From contig JBBSIN010000011.1 in NCBI GenBank assembly GCA_038232055.1, forward strand, positions 1 to 46,731: a stretch of DNA of 46,731 nt, in the 5' to 3' direction. A program made the translations under genes and the position numbers. Source of the stretch: JBBSIN01 sp038232055 (GTDB lineage Bacteria > Actinomycetota > Actinomycetes > JADGOV01). Below the pieces are notes generated by a model that saw only the letters and a list, made by a program, of their open reading frames with translations, had not been told where the DNA came from and did not search any database. Below are positions 26,108 through 35,166 of this stretch, piece by piece (the first letter of the stretch is position 1; each line of letters starts with the position of its first letter).

Positions 26108-27385
26108 TCAGCGCCGCCGCGCGGGCGCCCGGGTGGAGCGTCGGACCCGGCCGGCCGGTGCCGTCGTCCGACGAGGAAGCAGCCTCGCCACGATGCCCGG
26201 CTCCCGGGCCGCGAGAGCGGCCGCTGCCCCTGGCTCCATCTTCGCGAACGAGGCGAGCATGCCGATCGCAAACATCGTCGGCACCAGCGCCGAGCCGCCG
26301 TAGGACACCAGGGGAAGCGGAATCCCGGTGATGGGTAGTAGGCCGACCACCGCGCCGATGTTGACGAAGGCCTGCGCGAGCAGCCAGCACGTGACCGCCC
26401 CCGCCGCGAGCCGGCAGAACGGGTCACGGCTGCGCCGGGCGATGCGGATGCCGGCATAGCCGAGCGCACCGAAGAGCGCCAGCACCGCAAACGTGCCGAT
26501 GAGCCCCAGCTCCTCGCCGATGATCGCGAAGATGTAGTCCGTGTACTGGTTGGGCAGGTAGGACCACTTCTGCCGACTGGCGCCGAGCCCCAGGCCCCAC
26601 CAGCCGCCCGAGGCGAGCGCGAGCAGGCCCTGCGTGCCCTGCCACCCTGCGCCATGCGCGTCGGCCCACGGGTTGAGGAAGCCGGTGAAGCGCCGGAGCC
26701 GGTACGGCTCCACCGCGATCATGATGCCGGCGAGCCCGACGACCGCGGCGCTGAGCATGCCGAAGAGCCGGCCGGGCGCACCGACGATCCAGAGCAGTCC
26801 GAGCGTGATCGAGAGCAGCACGATCGTCGTGCCCATGTCCGGCTCGAGCATGACGAGGGCCGCGAGCAGCGTCACCCCGGGCAGCAGCGGCACCAGCAGG
26901 TGCCGCCACTGCCCGAGCAACCGTTGCTTGCGGCACAGCAGGTCGGCGCCCCACAGGGCGAGCGCCAGCTTGGCCGGCTCGCTCGGCTGGATCTGGATGG
27001 GTCCGAGGTCGATCCAGCGAGTCGCCCCGTAGGCGCTGTGGCCGACGCCCGGCACCAGGACGAGCAGCAGCAGCGCGAAGGACACCAGCAGCAGCGGGTA
27101 GCCGAGCATGCGGTAGGCGCGAAGCGGCAGCCGCATGGCGACGTACATGGCCGGAATGCCGAGCGCGACGCCGAGCAGCTGCTTGATGAAGTAGGTGAAC
27201 GACGAGCCGGTCAGCGAGTACGCCGTCACGCTCGAGGCGCTCAGCACCATGACCAGCCCGATCGTGGTCAGCAGCCCCGCGCTGCCGAGAACGAGGTAGT
27301 ACGACGCGAGCGGACGGTGCAGCAGGGGGCGTCGCACCTCGCGGGCGGGGGCCTCCCGCCCGCGGGTCGCGGTGGCGGTGGTCAC
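26108..27385 (-). CDS. ftsW: SEDS peptidoglycan glycosyltransferase FtsW
   Basis: 425 aa with about ten transmembrane helices. SEDS landmarks: MVLSASSV in helix 1, RWIDLGPIQIQPSEPAKLAL, GFLNPWAD, YTDYIFAIIGEELG and the terminal VNIGAVVGLLPITGIPLPLVSYGGS. It polymerises septal glycan from lipid II together with FtsI. GTG 27385 overlaps the murD stop as GTGA; the same frame is open further upstream through murD but without FtsW similarity. The C-terminal tail is Arg-rich. Confidence 0.97.
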   Translation of the reverse strand: MTTATATRGREAPAREVRRPLLHRPLASYYLVLGSAGLLTTIGLVMVLSASSVTAYSLTGSSFTYFIKQLLGVALGIPAMYVAMRLPLRAYRMLGYPLLLVSFALLLLVLVPGVGHSAYGATRWIDLGPIQIQPSEPAKLALALWGADLLCRKQRLLGQWRHLLVPLLPGVTLLAALVMLEPDMGTTIVLLSITLGLLWIVGAPGRLFGMLSAAVVGLAGIMIAVEPYRLRRFTGFLNPWADAHGAGWQGTQGLLALASGGWWGLGLGASRQKWSYLPNQYTDYIFAIIGEELGLIGTFAVLALFGALGYAGIRIARRSRDPFCRLAAGAVTCWLLAQAFVNIGAVVGLLPITGIPLPLVSYGGSALVPTMFAIGMLASFAKMEPGAAAALAAREPGIVARLLPRRTTAPAGRVRRSTRAPARRR

Positions 27386-28779
27386 CGGGCCCGCTCCCCG
27401 GCCAGCGCCCGCACCGCCGCGGCGAAGGCATCGCCTCGGGCGGCGTAGTCGCGGAACATGTCCATCGACGCCGCCGCCGGGGCGAGGAGCACCGTGTCGC
27501 CGGGCCGCGCCAGCCGCGACGCGACCCGCACGACATCCGCCATGGCGCCAGTGTCCGTGACGTCGAGCTCCGTGACCGGCACCTGCGGCGCGTGTCGCGC
27601 CAGAGCCGCGCCGATCTCCTTGCGGTCGCGCCCGATGAGCACGGCCCCCCGCAGCCGCCCAGCGGCCTCCTCCACGAGCGGGCCGACGTCGGCGCCCTTG
27701 AGCAGGCCGCCGGCGACCCAGACGACGGAGTCGTACGCCGCCAGGCTGGCCGCGGCGGCGTGCGGGTTGGTCGCCTTGGAGTCGTCGACGTAGGTGACGC
27801 CCGCGACGACGGCCACGCTGGCGTTGCGGTGACCGTCCGGCCGAAACCGCCGCAGCCCCTCCGCCACGGCCGCGGCCGGCACGCCGTACGACCTGGCCAG
27901 CGCCGCTGCGGCCAGCGCGTTCGCGACGTTGTGCCGGCCACCGGGGCGCACGTCCTCGACCCGGGCCAGCTCGACACCGTCCCCCACCAGGGACCCGTCC
28001 CGTACGCCGAAGTCGCCGTCGCGAGGCCCCCCGAGCCCGAAGCCGACCCGGCGGGGGCACCCGGCGGAGAGCCGGACGCTCCACGGATCCTCGAGGTTGT
28101 AGACGACCAGTCGACTGCCATGCAGGATTCGGCCCTTGTCGGCCGCGTAATCCGCCATCGACCCGTGCCAGTCGAGATGGTCGGGCGCCACGTTGAGGAT
28201 CGCCGCGGCCGCCGGTTGCAGCGAGGCGCTCCAGTGCAGCTGGAAACTGGAGAGCTCGACGGCCAGGACGTCGTACGCCGGCGTGGCCAGTACCGCCTCG
28301 AGCAGCGGCGTGCCGACGTTGCCCGCGGCGATCGTGCGGTGCCCGCCCGCCAGCAGCATCGCGGTGAGCATCCGGACCGTCGTCGTCTTGCCGTTGGTAC
28401 CGGTCAGCGCCAGCCACGGCGCGGCGTCGGGGCCGCGCAGCCGCCAGGCGAGCTCGACCTCCCCCCATACAGGCAGGCTCGAAGCCGCGGCGGCGGCGAG
28501 CAACGGCTGCGTCGGCCGCCAGCCGGGGGACGTGACGACGAGGCTGCTGCCCTCGGGAGGGGCCACCACGGCTGCCGGGCCGAGCGCGACCCGTGCGCCG
28601 AGCGCGCGGAGAAGCTCGGCCCGCAGCTGCTCCGGATCGCCGGCGCGCTCGTCGACCACGGTGACGGTCGCACCGAGCCGAAGGAGAGCCTCCGCGGCGG
28701 CCACCCCGGACCGGGCGATACCGGCCACGCACACCGGACGCCCCCGCCATTCGGCCGCGGCCGGGTCGGCCGGGATCAC
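27382..28779 (-). CDS. murD: UDP-N-acetylmuramoyl-L-alanine:D-glutamate ligase
   Basis: 465 aa. ATP loop GTNGKTTT at 127-134, NVAPDHLDWHGSM, and the C-terminal DDSKATNPHAA motif typical of MurD. It adds D-Glu. GTG 28779 overlaps the mraY stop as GTGA. Confidence 0.97.
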   Translation of the reverse strand: MIPADPAAAEWRGRPVCVAGIARSGVAAAEALLRLGATVTVVDERAGDPEQLRAELLRALGARVALGPAAVVAPPEGSSLVVTSPGWRPTQPLLAAAAASSLPVWGEVELAWRLRGPDAAPWLALTGTNGKTTTVRMLTAMLLAGGHRTIAAGNVGTPLLEAVLATPAYDVLAVELSSFQLHWSASLQPAAAAILNVAPDHLDWHGSMADYAADKGRILHGSRLVVYNLEDPWSVRLSAGCPRRVGFGLGGPRDGDFGVRDGSLVGDGVELARVEDVRPGGRHNVANALAAAALARSYGVPAAAVAEGLRRFRPDGHRNASVAVVAGVTYVDDSKATNPHAAAASLAAYDSVVWVAGGLLKGADVGPLVEEAAGRLRGAVLIGRDRKEIGAALARHAPQVPVTELDVTDTGAMADVVRVASRLARPGDTVLLAPAAASMDMFRDYAARGDAFAAAVRALAGERAR

Positions 28780-29837
28780 GGCAGCGAACCGCGGGCGATG
28801 AAGTCGGCGTAGAAGACGCCGAGACCGAACGCCACGGCGAGTCCGCCGATGATCCAGAACCGGATGACGATCGTGACCTCCGCCCACCCGGAAAGCTCGA
28901 AGTGGTGCTGCAGGGGCGCCATCTTGAACAGCCGCCGATGGAAGAGCCGAAACGCCGCAACCTGGAGGATCACCGACAGCGTGATGACGACGAACAGGCC
29001 CCCGAGCAACACCAGCAGCAGCTCGGTGCGCGAGCAGATCGCGAGACCGGCGAGCGCGCCGCCGAGCGCGAACGAGCCGGTGTCACCCATGAAGATCCGA
29101 GCCGGTGACGCGTTCCACCACAGGAAACCGAAGCAGGCACCCATCGCGGCGGCCGCGACGACGGAGAGATCGAGCGGGTCGCGGACCGGATAGCAGTTCG
29201 CGGCGTCGGCGCAGCGGTTGCCGAACTCCCAGAAACAGATGATCACGTAGGCGCCGAAGACCATCACCGAGGTGCCCACGGCGAGACCGTCGAGGCCGTC
29301 GGTCAGGTTCACCGCGTTCGACGCGGCGGAGACCATGAGGTAGGCCCAGATGACGAAGCCCACCGACCCGAAGACGATCGCCGAGTCGCGCACGAAGGAC
29401 AGGTGGGTGGACGCCGGGGTGAGACCCGCTCCGTTGCGGAACTGCAGGGCGAATACGCCGAACGCGACCGCCACGGCGAGCTGGCCGGCGAGTTTCGCCC
29501 GGCCACCCAATCCGAGGCTGCGCTGCTTGTGGATCTTGATGTAGTCGTCGATGAAACCGACGAGGCCCAGACCGGTCATCAGCAGCAGGACGAGCAGCCC
29601 GCTCGCGGTGAGGCCGTACGGGTCGATGACGTGCGCCACGGCGTAGCCGACCAGCGTGGCCGCGATGATCACTGTGCCGCCCATGGTCGGCGTGCCGCGC
29701 TTGACGTGGTGGGTCGTCGGGCCGTCGTCGCGGATGAGCTGTCCGTAGCCCTGCTCCTGGAGCAGCCGGATGGCGGCGGGTGTGCCGAGCAGCGAGAGGA
29801 CGAGCGACACCAGCGCCGCAACGAGAACGTGCTTCAC
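28776..29837 (-). CDS. mraY: Phospho-N-acetylmuramoyl-pentapeptide transferase
   Basis: 353 aa with about ten helices. Motifs: RDDGPTTHHVKRGTPTMGG, the catalytic Asp-rich FIDDYIK, NLTDGLDGLA, and MGDTGSFALGG with the conserved metal Asp. It makes lipid I from UDP-MurNAc-pentapeptide and undecaprenyl phosphate. GTG 29837 overlaps the murF stop as GTGA. Confidence 0.98.
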   Translation of the reverse strand: MKHVLVAALVSLVLSLLGTPAAIRLLQEQGYGQLIRDDGPTTHHVKRGTPTMGGTVIIAATLVGYAVAHVIDPYGLTASGLLVLLLMTGLGLVGFIDDYIKIHKQRSLGLGGRAKLAGQLAVAVAFGVFALQFRNGAGLTPASTHLSFVRDSAIVFGSVGFVIWAYLMVSAASNAVNLTDGLDGLAVGTSVMVFGAYVIICFWEFGNRCADAANCYPVRDPLDLSVVAAAAMGACFGFLWWNASPARIFMGDTGSFALGGALAGLAICSRTELLLVLLGGLFVVITLSVILQVAAFRLFHRRLFKMAPLQHHFELSGWAEVTIVIRFWIIGGLAVAFGLGVFYADFIARGSLP

Positions 29838-31210
29838 CCGGCGGGCCCCGCCAACAGGGCGGCGGCCAGGCGCTCCAGTGCAACGGCGCGGGAGGCCTTG
29901 ACGAGGACCACGTCACCGGGCAGCAGCTCAGCCCGCAGGAGCTCGAGCGCCGCCTCGCTGTCCGCAACCGCGATGGCGGCGCCGCCGACCGCCATCCCGG
30001 CGGCCCGCTCCCCCACCGTGACGACGCGCTCGATCCCGAGGCGTACGGCGAGCCGGCCCACCGCGGCGTGCTCCTCGTCCGCCGCGTCGCCGAGCTCGGC
30101 CATCTCGCCGAGAACTGCCCAGGTGCGGCGCGGTGCGCCCGTACCCGCACCCATCGCCACCAGCGCCCGCAGCGCGGCCGCCATCGACTCGGGATTGGCG
30201 TTGTAGGCGTCATTGACGACCGTGACGCCGTCGGGGCGTTCGGCCACCTCCATCCGCCACCGGCTGACCGGCCGGGCAGCGGCCAGCCCCGCCGCCACGT
30301 CGACCGGCGAGAACCCCAGGACCAGACCGGCCGCGGCCGCCGCCAGCGCGTTGCCGACCTGGTGCTCGCCGGAAAGGGTGAGGTGCACCGGCGCGTCACC
30401 GTCCGGTGTCCGCAGCCGGAAGGAAGGACGGGCCTGCGGGTCGAGCCGCACGTCGACGGCACGCACGTCGGCGCCCACGGCTTCGCCGAAGGTGACCACG
30501 CGCGCGACGGTACGGTCGCGCATGGCCAGCACGGTCGGGTCGTCGGCGTTGAGCACCGCGACGCCGTCGGCCGGCAGGGCCTCGACCAGCTCAGCCTTCG
30601 CGGCGGCGACCTTCTCCCGGCTGCCGAAGATGCCGAGGTGCGCCGTACCCACGTTGAGGACGACGCCTACTCGCGGTGGCGCGATGACGCACAGGTGGGC
30701 GATGTGACCCACGTTGCGCGCGCTGCATTCGACCACCAGGTATCGGGTATCGGCCTCCGCCCGCAGGACGGTGAGCGGGTGCCCGATCTCGTTGTTCCAC
30801 GAGCCGACCGGGGCGACCGTCGGGCCGAGCCGGGGAAGCAGGCCGGCGAGCAGGTCTTTGGTGCCGGTCTTGCCGGAGGAACCCGTCACGCCGATCACCG
30901 CCATGCCGGCCAGCCGGTCGACGACCGCCCGGGCGAGGCGCCCGAGAGCGGCCACCACGTCGGGCACGACGACGGACGGGGCGCCCACCGGCCGGGCCGC
31001 GAGGACGGCGACGGCGCCGGCTCCGACGGCCTCGCGAACGAAGTCGTGACCGTCGGCGTGTTCGCCGCGGACCGCGACGAATAGGCAGCCGGGCACCGCC
31101 AGTCGCGAGTCGACGACGGCCGGCGCGGTGACGACCGCGGCTGGATCGCCCACCGCGTCGAGCCGCCCACCCGTGACGGCGGCCACGTCGGCGAGGGTCA
31201 TCGGGATCAC
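29834..31210 (-). CDS. murF: UDP-MurNAc-tripeptide D-alanyl-D-alanine ligase
   Basis: 458 aa. N-terminal substrate domain (DSRLAVPGCLFVAVRGEHADGH), ATP loop GSSGKTGTK at 110-118, PVGSWNNEIGHPLTVL, and NDAYNANPESM in the C-terminal part. It adds D-Ala-D-Ala. ATG 31210 overlaps murE as ATGA. Confidence 0.97.
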   Translation of the reverse strand: MIPMTLADVAAVTGGRLDAVGDPAAVVTAPAVVDSRLAVPGCLFVAVRGEHADGHDFVREAVGAGAVAVLAARPVGAPSVVVPDVVAALGRLARAVVDRLAGMAVIGVTGSSGKTGTKDLLAGLLPRLGPTVAPVGSWNNEIGHPLTVLRAEADTRYLVVECSARNVGHIAHLCVIAPPRVGVVLNVGTAHLGIFGSREKVAAAKAELVEALPADGVAVLNADDPTVLAMRDRTVARVVTFGEAVGADVRAVDVRLDPQARPSFRLRTPDGDAPVHLTLSGEHQVGNALAAAAAGLVLGFSPVDVAAGLAAARPVSRWRMEVAERPDGVTVVNDAYNANPESMAAALRALVAMGAGTGAPRRTWAVLGEMAELGDAADEEHAAVGRLAVRLGIERVVTVGERAAGMAVGGAAIAVADSEAALELLRAELLPGDVVLVKASRAVALERLAAALLAGPAG

Positions 31211-32838
31211 CGCGCGCTCGCGAGGCGCAGCAGTGCGCTGCGCAGCTCGTCGCGGTCGTCGAAGGGCAGCGTCCGGTCGCCCACCTGCTGTCCTTGCTCG
31301 TGTCCCTTGCCGGCCACGACCACCGTGTCACCGCCGGCGGCAAGCGCCACGGCGTGCTCGATCGCGGCGCCCCGCAGCGGCTCCACGAGGACCTCCGCCC
31401 GTTGCGCCGCCGCCACCTCACGGGTCCCGCGCTCCATCTCGGCGAGGATCGCCAGCGGATCCTCGGACCGCGGGTTGTCGCTGGTCAGCACGGCGACGTC
31501 GGCGCCGCGGGCCAGCGCGGCGCCCATCAGCGGGCGCTTGGTCCGGTCACGGTCGCCGCCGCAGCCGAGGACGGCGATGATCCGGCCACGGGTGACCGCG
31601 CCCAGTGCGGCGAGCAGCGTCGCCACCGCCTCCGGCGTGTGGGCGTAGTCGACGATGGCGAGGAAGGGCTGCCCGACCTCGACCCGCTCCATGCGGCCGG
31701 GCACGCTGTGCAGCGACGCGATGCCCGCCAACGCCTCGTCGCCCGAGATCCCTGCGTCGATGAGGCAGACGTAGGCGAGCAGCGCGTTGTCGATGTTGAA
31801 CTCCCCGGGTAACCGGACGATCAGCTCCAGCGGGCCGCCCGGCCCCTCGATCTCCACCGCGCTCCCCGTGGCGCTCGACCCGGCCGTCGTGACCCACCAG
31901 TCGGCCGGCTCGGCACCCGATGGCGAGACCGTGGTCACCGGCACCCCGGCTTCGGAAGCGATTCGCGCGCCGTACGGGTCGTCGACGTTGACCACGCCCC
32001 GGCGGGCCCGACCGGGGGTGAACAGGGCGGCTTTGGCGGCGTAGTACGCGGCCATGCTCCGGTGGAAGTCGAGGTGGTCCTGCGAGAGGTTCGTGAAGGC
32101 GGCCACGTCGAACGTCGTGCCGTCGATGCGGCCGAGGGCCAGCGCGTGGCTGGACACCTCCATGGCTGCCGCGTCGACGCCGCGCTCGCGCATCACCGCG
32201 AACAGCGCCTGCAGGTCGGTCGCCTCCGGAGTGGTGCGGATGCTGGGCACCGTCGCGTCGGCGATGCGCGTCTCGATCGTGCCGACGAGACCGGTGACGT
32301 GCCCGGCGGCGCGCAGCCCGGCCTCGATGAGGTATGCCGTCGTCGTCTTCCCGTTGGTCCCCGTCACTCCGAGCAGGAGCAGGTCGTCGGCCGGCGCGGC
32401 GTATGCCCAGCTGGCGACGGCGCCGAGGGCCGCCCGGGCGTCGGACACGACCAGCACCGGTGCTCCGCTAGCCACGGCGCGGTCCCGCCCGGCAGAGTCG
32501 GTCAGCACGCCGGCGGCACCGGCTTGGACGGCGGCCGCCGCGAACTCGGCGCCGTGCGCCCGCGAGCCGGGCAGCGCCGCGTAGAGGTCGCCGGGCCGGA
32601 CGGCGCGCGAGTCGTGGGTGACCCCGGTAACCTCGACCCCCGCCAAGCCCGACCCGGCCGGCACGGCATCGACGTGCCGGAAGAGCTCGGTCAGCCGCTG
32701 CGGAGTCACTGCGGCCGGACGCAGAGTTCCCGGCGGTGACACGGACAACCACGCTAACGGGTTGCGCAGCAAGCTGGCGGTGGCGCGCCGGACCGCCGTC
32801 GGCGGGGAGGAGACGGGAGCCGGCCGGTCACCGCGCAA
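31207..32838 (-). CDS. murE: UDP-MurNAc-dipeptide ligase, meso-DAP type
   Basis: Up to 543 aa. ATP loop GTNGKTTT at 160-167, SSHALALGRIDGT, NLSQDHLDFH and, in the C-domain, TSDNPRSEDP: DNPR marks enzymes that add meso-diaminopimelate rather than lysine. The start is uncertain: TTG 32838 overlaps ftsI by 11 nt, and GTG 32742 would give 511 aa, closer to the family. No ribosome binding site decides between them. Confidence 0.96.
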   Translation of the reverse strand: MRGDRPAPVSSPPTAVRRATASLLRNPLAWLSVSPPGTLRPAAVTPQRLTELFRHVDAVPAGSGLAGVEVTGVTHDSRAVRPGDLYAALPGSRAHGAEFAAAAVQAGAAGVLTDSAGRDRAVASGAPVLVVSDARAALGAVASWAYAAPADDLLLLGVTGTNGKTTTAYLIEAGLRAAGHVTGLVGTIETRIADATVPSIRTTPEATDLQALFAVMRERGVDAAAMEVSSHALALGRIDGTTFDVAAFTNLSQDHLDFHRSMAAYYAAKAALFTPGRARRGVVNVDDPYGARIASEAGVPVTTVSPSGAEPADWWVTTAGSSATGSAVEIEGPGGPLELIVRLPGEFNIDNALLAYVCLIDAGISGDEALAGIASLHSVPGRMERVEVGQPFLAIVDYAHTPEAVATLLAALGAVTRGRIIAVLGCGGDRDRTKRPLMGAALARGADVAVLTSDNPRSEDPLAILAEMERGTREVAAAQRAEVLVEPLRGAAIEHAVALAAGGDTVVVAGKGHEQGQQVGDRTLPFDDRDELRSALLRLASAR

Positions 32839-34612
32839 CGAGGCGCACCGTCGGTGGCCGGGTGCCGGTCGGCGGGATCTCCCGGGACTTCAGCGCGAAC
32901 GACATGACCGACTGGAAGACCGGGGCCGCGACCTGGCCGCCGAAGTGGCCGCTACGCGGCTTCTGGAGCACGACGCCGACGAGCAGCTGCGGGTTGTCCG
33001 CCGGTGCGAACCCGACAAAGGAGGCGGTGTAGCCGCCGCCGGCGTAGCAGCTGCACGCCGGGTTGGGACGCTGCGCGGTGCCGGTCTTGCCGGCGATCCG
33101 GTAGCCGGCGATCCGGGCCGCCGGAGCGGTGCCCTGGTCGCTCGTGACGGCCTCGAGCATGTTGCGTACCTGGCGGGCGACCTCGGCGGAGACGACCCGC
33201 CGCGTCGACTCTCTGGCCGCCGGTACGGCGCTGCCGTCCGGCCGGATCGTCCCGCGAAGCAGCGTCGGCACGGCTCGCACGCCGCCGTTGGCGATGGTGG
33301 CGTAGACGGAGGCGACCTGGAGAGCGGTCACCGACACGCCTTGGCCGAACGGGATTGTGTACTGCTGGGAGGCGCTCCACTGGTCGGTCGGCGGCAGGAT
33401 TCCCCGGCTCTCGCCGAGCAGGCCCACACCGGTGAGCTCACCGAAGCCGTAGGCCCGCAGGTAGTCGTGCAGCTTCGCCTTGCCCAGCCGCTGCGAAATC
33501 TTGATCGTCCCGATGTTGCTGGACTTCGCGAGGACCCCGGCGACGGTGAGGTGCTCGGTGCCATGCTGCTCGGCGTCGTGGAACGTGTGCCCGACGAGCC
33601 GCAGCTGCGGCGGAATCGTCACCGGTGTGCCCGGGGTCACGACGCCCTCCTGCAGCGCGCCCGAGACCGTGATGACCTTGTTGACGCTTCCCGGCTCGTA
33701 GACGTCGCTGACCGCCGGGTTAAGCGATCCCGGCGGCCCGCTCCCGGGCTTGTTGGCGTCGAACGTCGGCGCCGTCGCCATCGCCAGGACCTCGCCGCTT
33801 CGCGGGTCCATGACGATGGCCGTGCCGCTGTCGGCGTGCACGGCCTTCACCTGCGCGGCCAGCGCCTGCTGCGCTGCCCACTGGATGTCCCGGTCGATCG
33901 TGAGCTGGACGGTCGAGCCGGGCACCGGCCGGCGTTCGGCGTGCTGCCCGGACGGGATCTCGCGCCCCCCGGCGCCCAGCTCGGCCACGATCTTGCCGTC
34001 GTGGCCGGCGAGCAGCCGATTGCTGGAGAGCTCGAGCCCGGCGCCGGTCTTCGGCCCGTTCGGCGGGAAGCCGAGCAGGTTGGCGGCCACCTGGTCGGCG
34101 GGGTAGATCCGGCGCGCGTCCGGTTCCGTGCCGATACCGGCGAGCCGCTGCTGCGCCAGGGTCTCGACGATGCCGCGGGCGACGCCCGGGTCGACGTCGC
34201 GGGCCAGCACCACGTAGCGGGTGTTGGGGCGGACGAGGCGGCCGAGCAGATCGGGAACGGAGATCTGCAGCCGCGGCGCGAGTACGGCGGCGATCGCCGG
34301 CGCCTGCGCACGTGCTTGGGTGGGATCGGCGTACACAGTGTTGGAGTCGACGCTCATCGCCAGCGGGATGCCGTTGCGGTCGACGATGGCGCCCCGGCCG
34401 GCGGGCAGCGTCTGGACGTGGCGGCGCTGCAGCTCGGCCCGCTGCGCGTACGACGCGCCGTCGAGTCCCTGCAGCTGTATCAGCCTGGTGCCGAGCACCG
34501 CGAGCAGAAGTACCAGCACACCGAAGGCCGCGCGCAGCCGGCGGCCGGGATGCGCCATCCGCTGCCGCCGCGCGCCGCGAGCCCGGGCCGCAGCCCGGCG
34601 CGGGTCGCTCAC
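32828..34612 (-). CDS. ftsI: Septal peptidoglycan transpeptidase FtsI (PBP3)
   Basis: 594 aa. One membrane helix at about 29-45, pedestal domain with GRGAIVDRNG (73-82), and the class B transpeptidase domain with SVNK at 309-312 (nucleophile S309), SSN at 364-366 and KTG at 509-511. It cross-links septal glycan made by FtsW. Its ATG overlaps the ftsL stop as ATGA (34609-34612). Confidence 0.97.
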   Translation of the reverse strand: MSDPRRAAARARGARRQRMAHPGRRLRAAFGVLVLLLAVLGTRLIQLQGLDGASYAQRAELQRRHVQTLPAGRGAIVDRNGIPLAMSVDSNTVYADPTQARAQAPAIAAVLAPRLQISVPDLLGRLVRPNTRYVVLARDVDPGVARGIVETLAQQRLAGIGTEPDARRIYPADQVAANLLGFPPNGPKTGAGLELSSNRLLAGHDGKIVAELGAGGREIPSGQHAERRPVPGSTVQLTIDRDIQWAAQQALAAQVKAVHADSGTAIVMDPRSGEVLAMATAPTFDANKPGSGPPGSLNPAVSDVYEPGSVNKVITVSGALQEGVVTPGTPVTIPPQLRLVGHTFHDAEQHGTEHLTVAGVLAKSSNIGTIKISQRLGKAKLHDYLRAYGFGELTGVGLLGESRGILPPTDQWSASQQYTIPFGQGVSVTALQVASVYATIANGGVRAVPTLLRGTIRPDGSAVPAARESTRRVVSAEVARQVRNMLEAVTSDQGTAPAARIAGYRIAGKTGTAQRPNPACSCYAGGGYTASFVGFAPADNPQLLVGVVLQKPRSGHFGGQVAAPVFQSVMSFALKSREIPPTGTRPPTVRLVAR

Positions 34613-35166
34613 CGACGGGTTCCGGACGGCGTTGGGGTCGGCTTCGACGTCGCGCCCGGCTTGGCGGAGGGGTTGCTAGAGGGCTTGGCGGACGGGTTGG
34701 CGCTCGGCGTGACGGTGGGAGTGGGTGCCGGAGTAGGCGCCGGAGCGGGCATCGCCACCGCAAGGCCGCGGGAGGCGCGCGGCTTGCCGAGGATTTTGCC
34801 GTCGGGCAGCCGCAGGAACAGTGGGGAGCCACCGGGCACCATGCCCAGCGCCGCCGCCCGGCCAGCCAGCACCGAGGGAGCCTCTTCCCGGACGACGGTC
34901 TCCTGCAGCTGCTGCTGCCGGTCGCCGAGGATGACGCTGCGCCGCTGGAGGTCGTGCAGGACGAAGGCGTCCTGTGCCAGCACGGTGTTGAGCAGCAGCA
35001 GGCCGATGAGGCCGCCCCCGATGACGAGCAGCACCACGAGGGCGAACGGCACCCGCGCCGCGCGCTGACGCCTGGGCGCAACGACGGTCAGCTGCGGTGA
35101 CCGCCGCACGCTGCCCTGACGGTGCCCGCGGCCCCCGGCCGGACCCGGCATCGGCGCCATGCTCAT
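34609..35166 (-). CDS. ftsL: FtsL-like division protein
   Basis: 185 aa. Cytoplasmic tail, one transmembrane helix at about 40-61, then a short helical segment rich in Gln and Arg (LQRRSVILGDRQQQLQ) that fits the FtsL/DivIC coiled coil. The last 48 residues are an unusual Pro/Thr/Ser/Ala/Lys repeat tail (PTPAPTP, SAKPS) on the outer side. Sequence similarity in FtsL is low everywhere; the call rests on topology and position between rsmH and ftsI, with ATGA overlaps on both sides. Confidence 0.85.
   Translation of the reverse strand: MSMAPMPGPAGGRGHRQGSVRRSPQLTVVAPRRQRAARVPFALVVLLVIGGGLIGLLLLNTVLAQDAFVLHDLQRRSVILGDRQQQLQETVVREEAPSVLAGRAAALGMVPGGSPLFLRLPDGKILGKPRASRGLAVAMPAPAPTPAPTPTVTPSANPSAKPSSNPSAKPGATSKPTPTPSGTRR

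Noticed and set aside
26108..28960. 950-residue frame that looks like a MurD-FtsW fusion
   Set aside because: The upstream half is an out-of-frame reading of murD; the real FtsW begins at GTG 27385 overlapping the murD stop.
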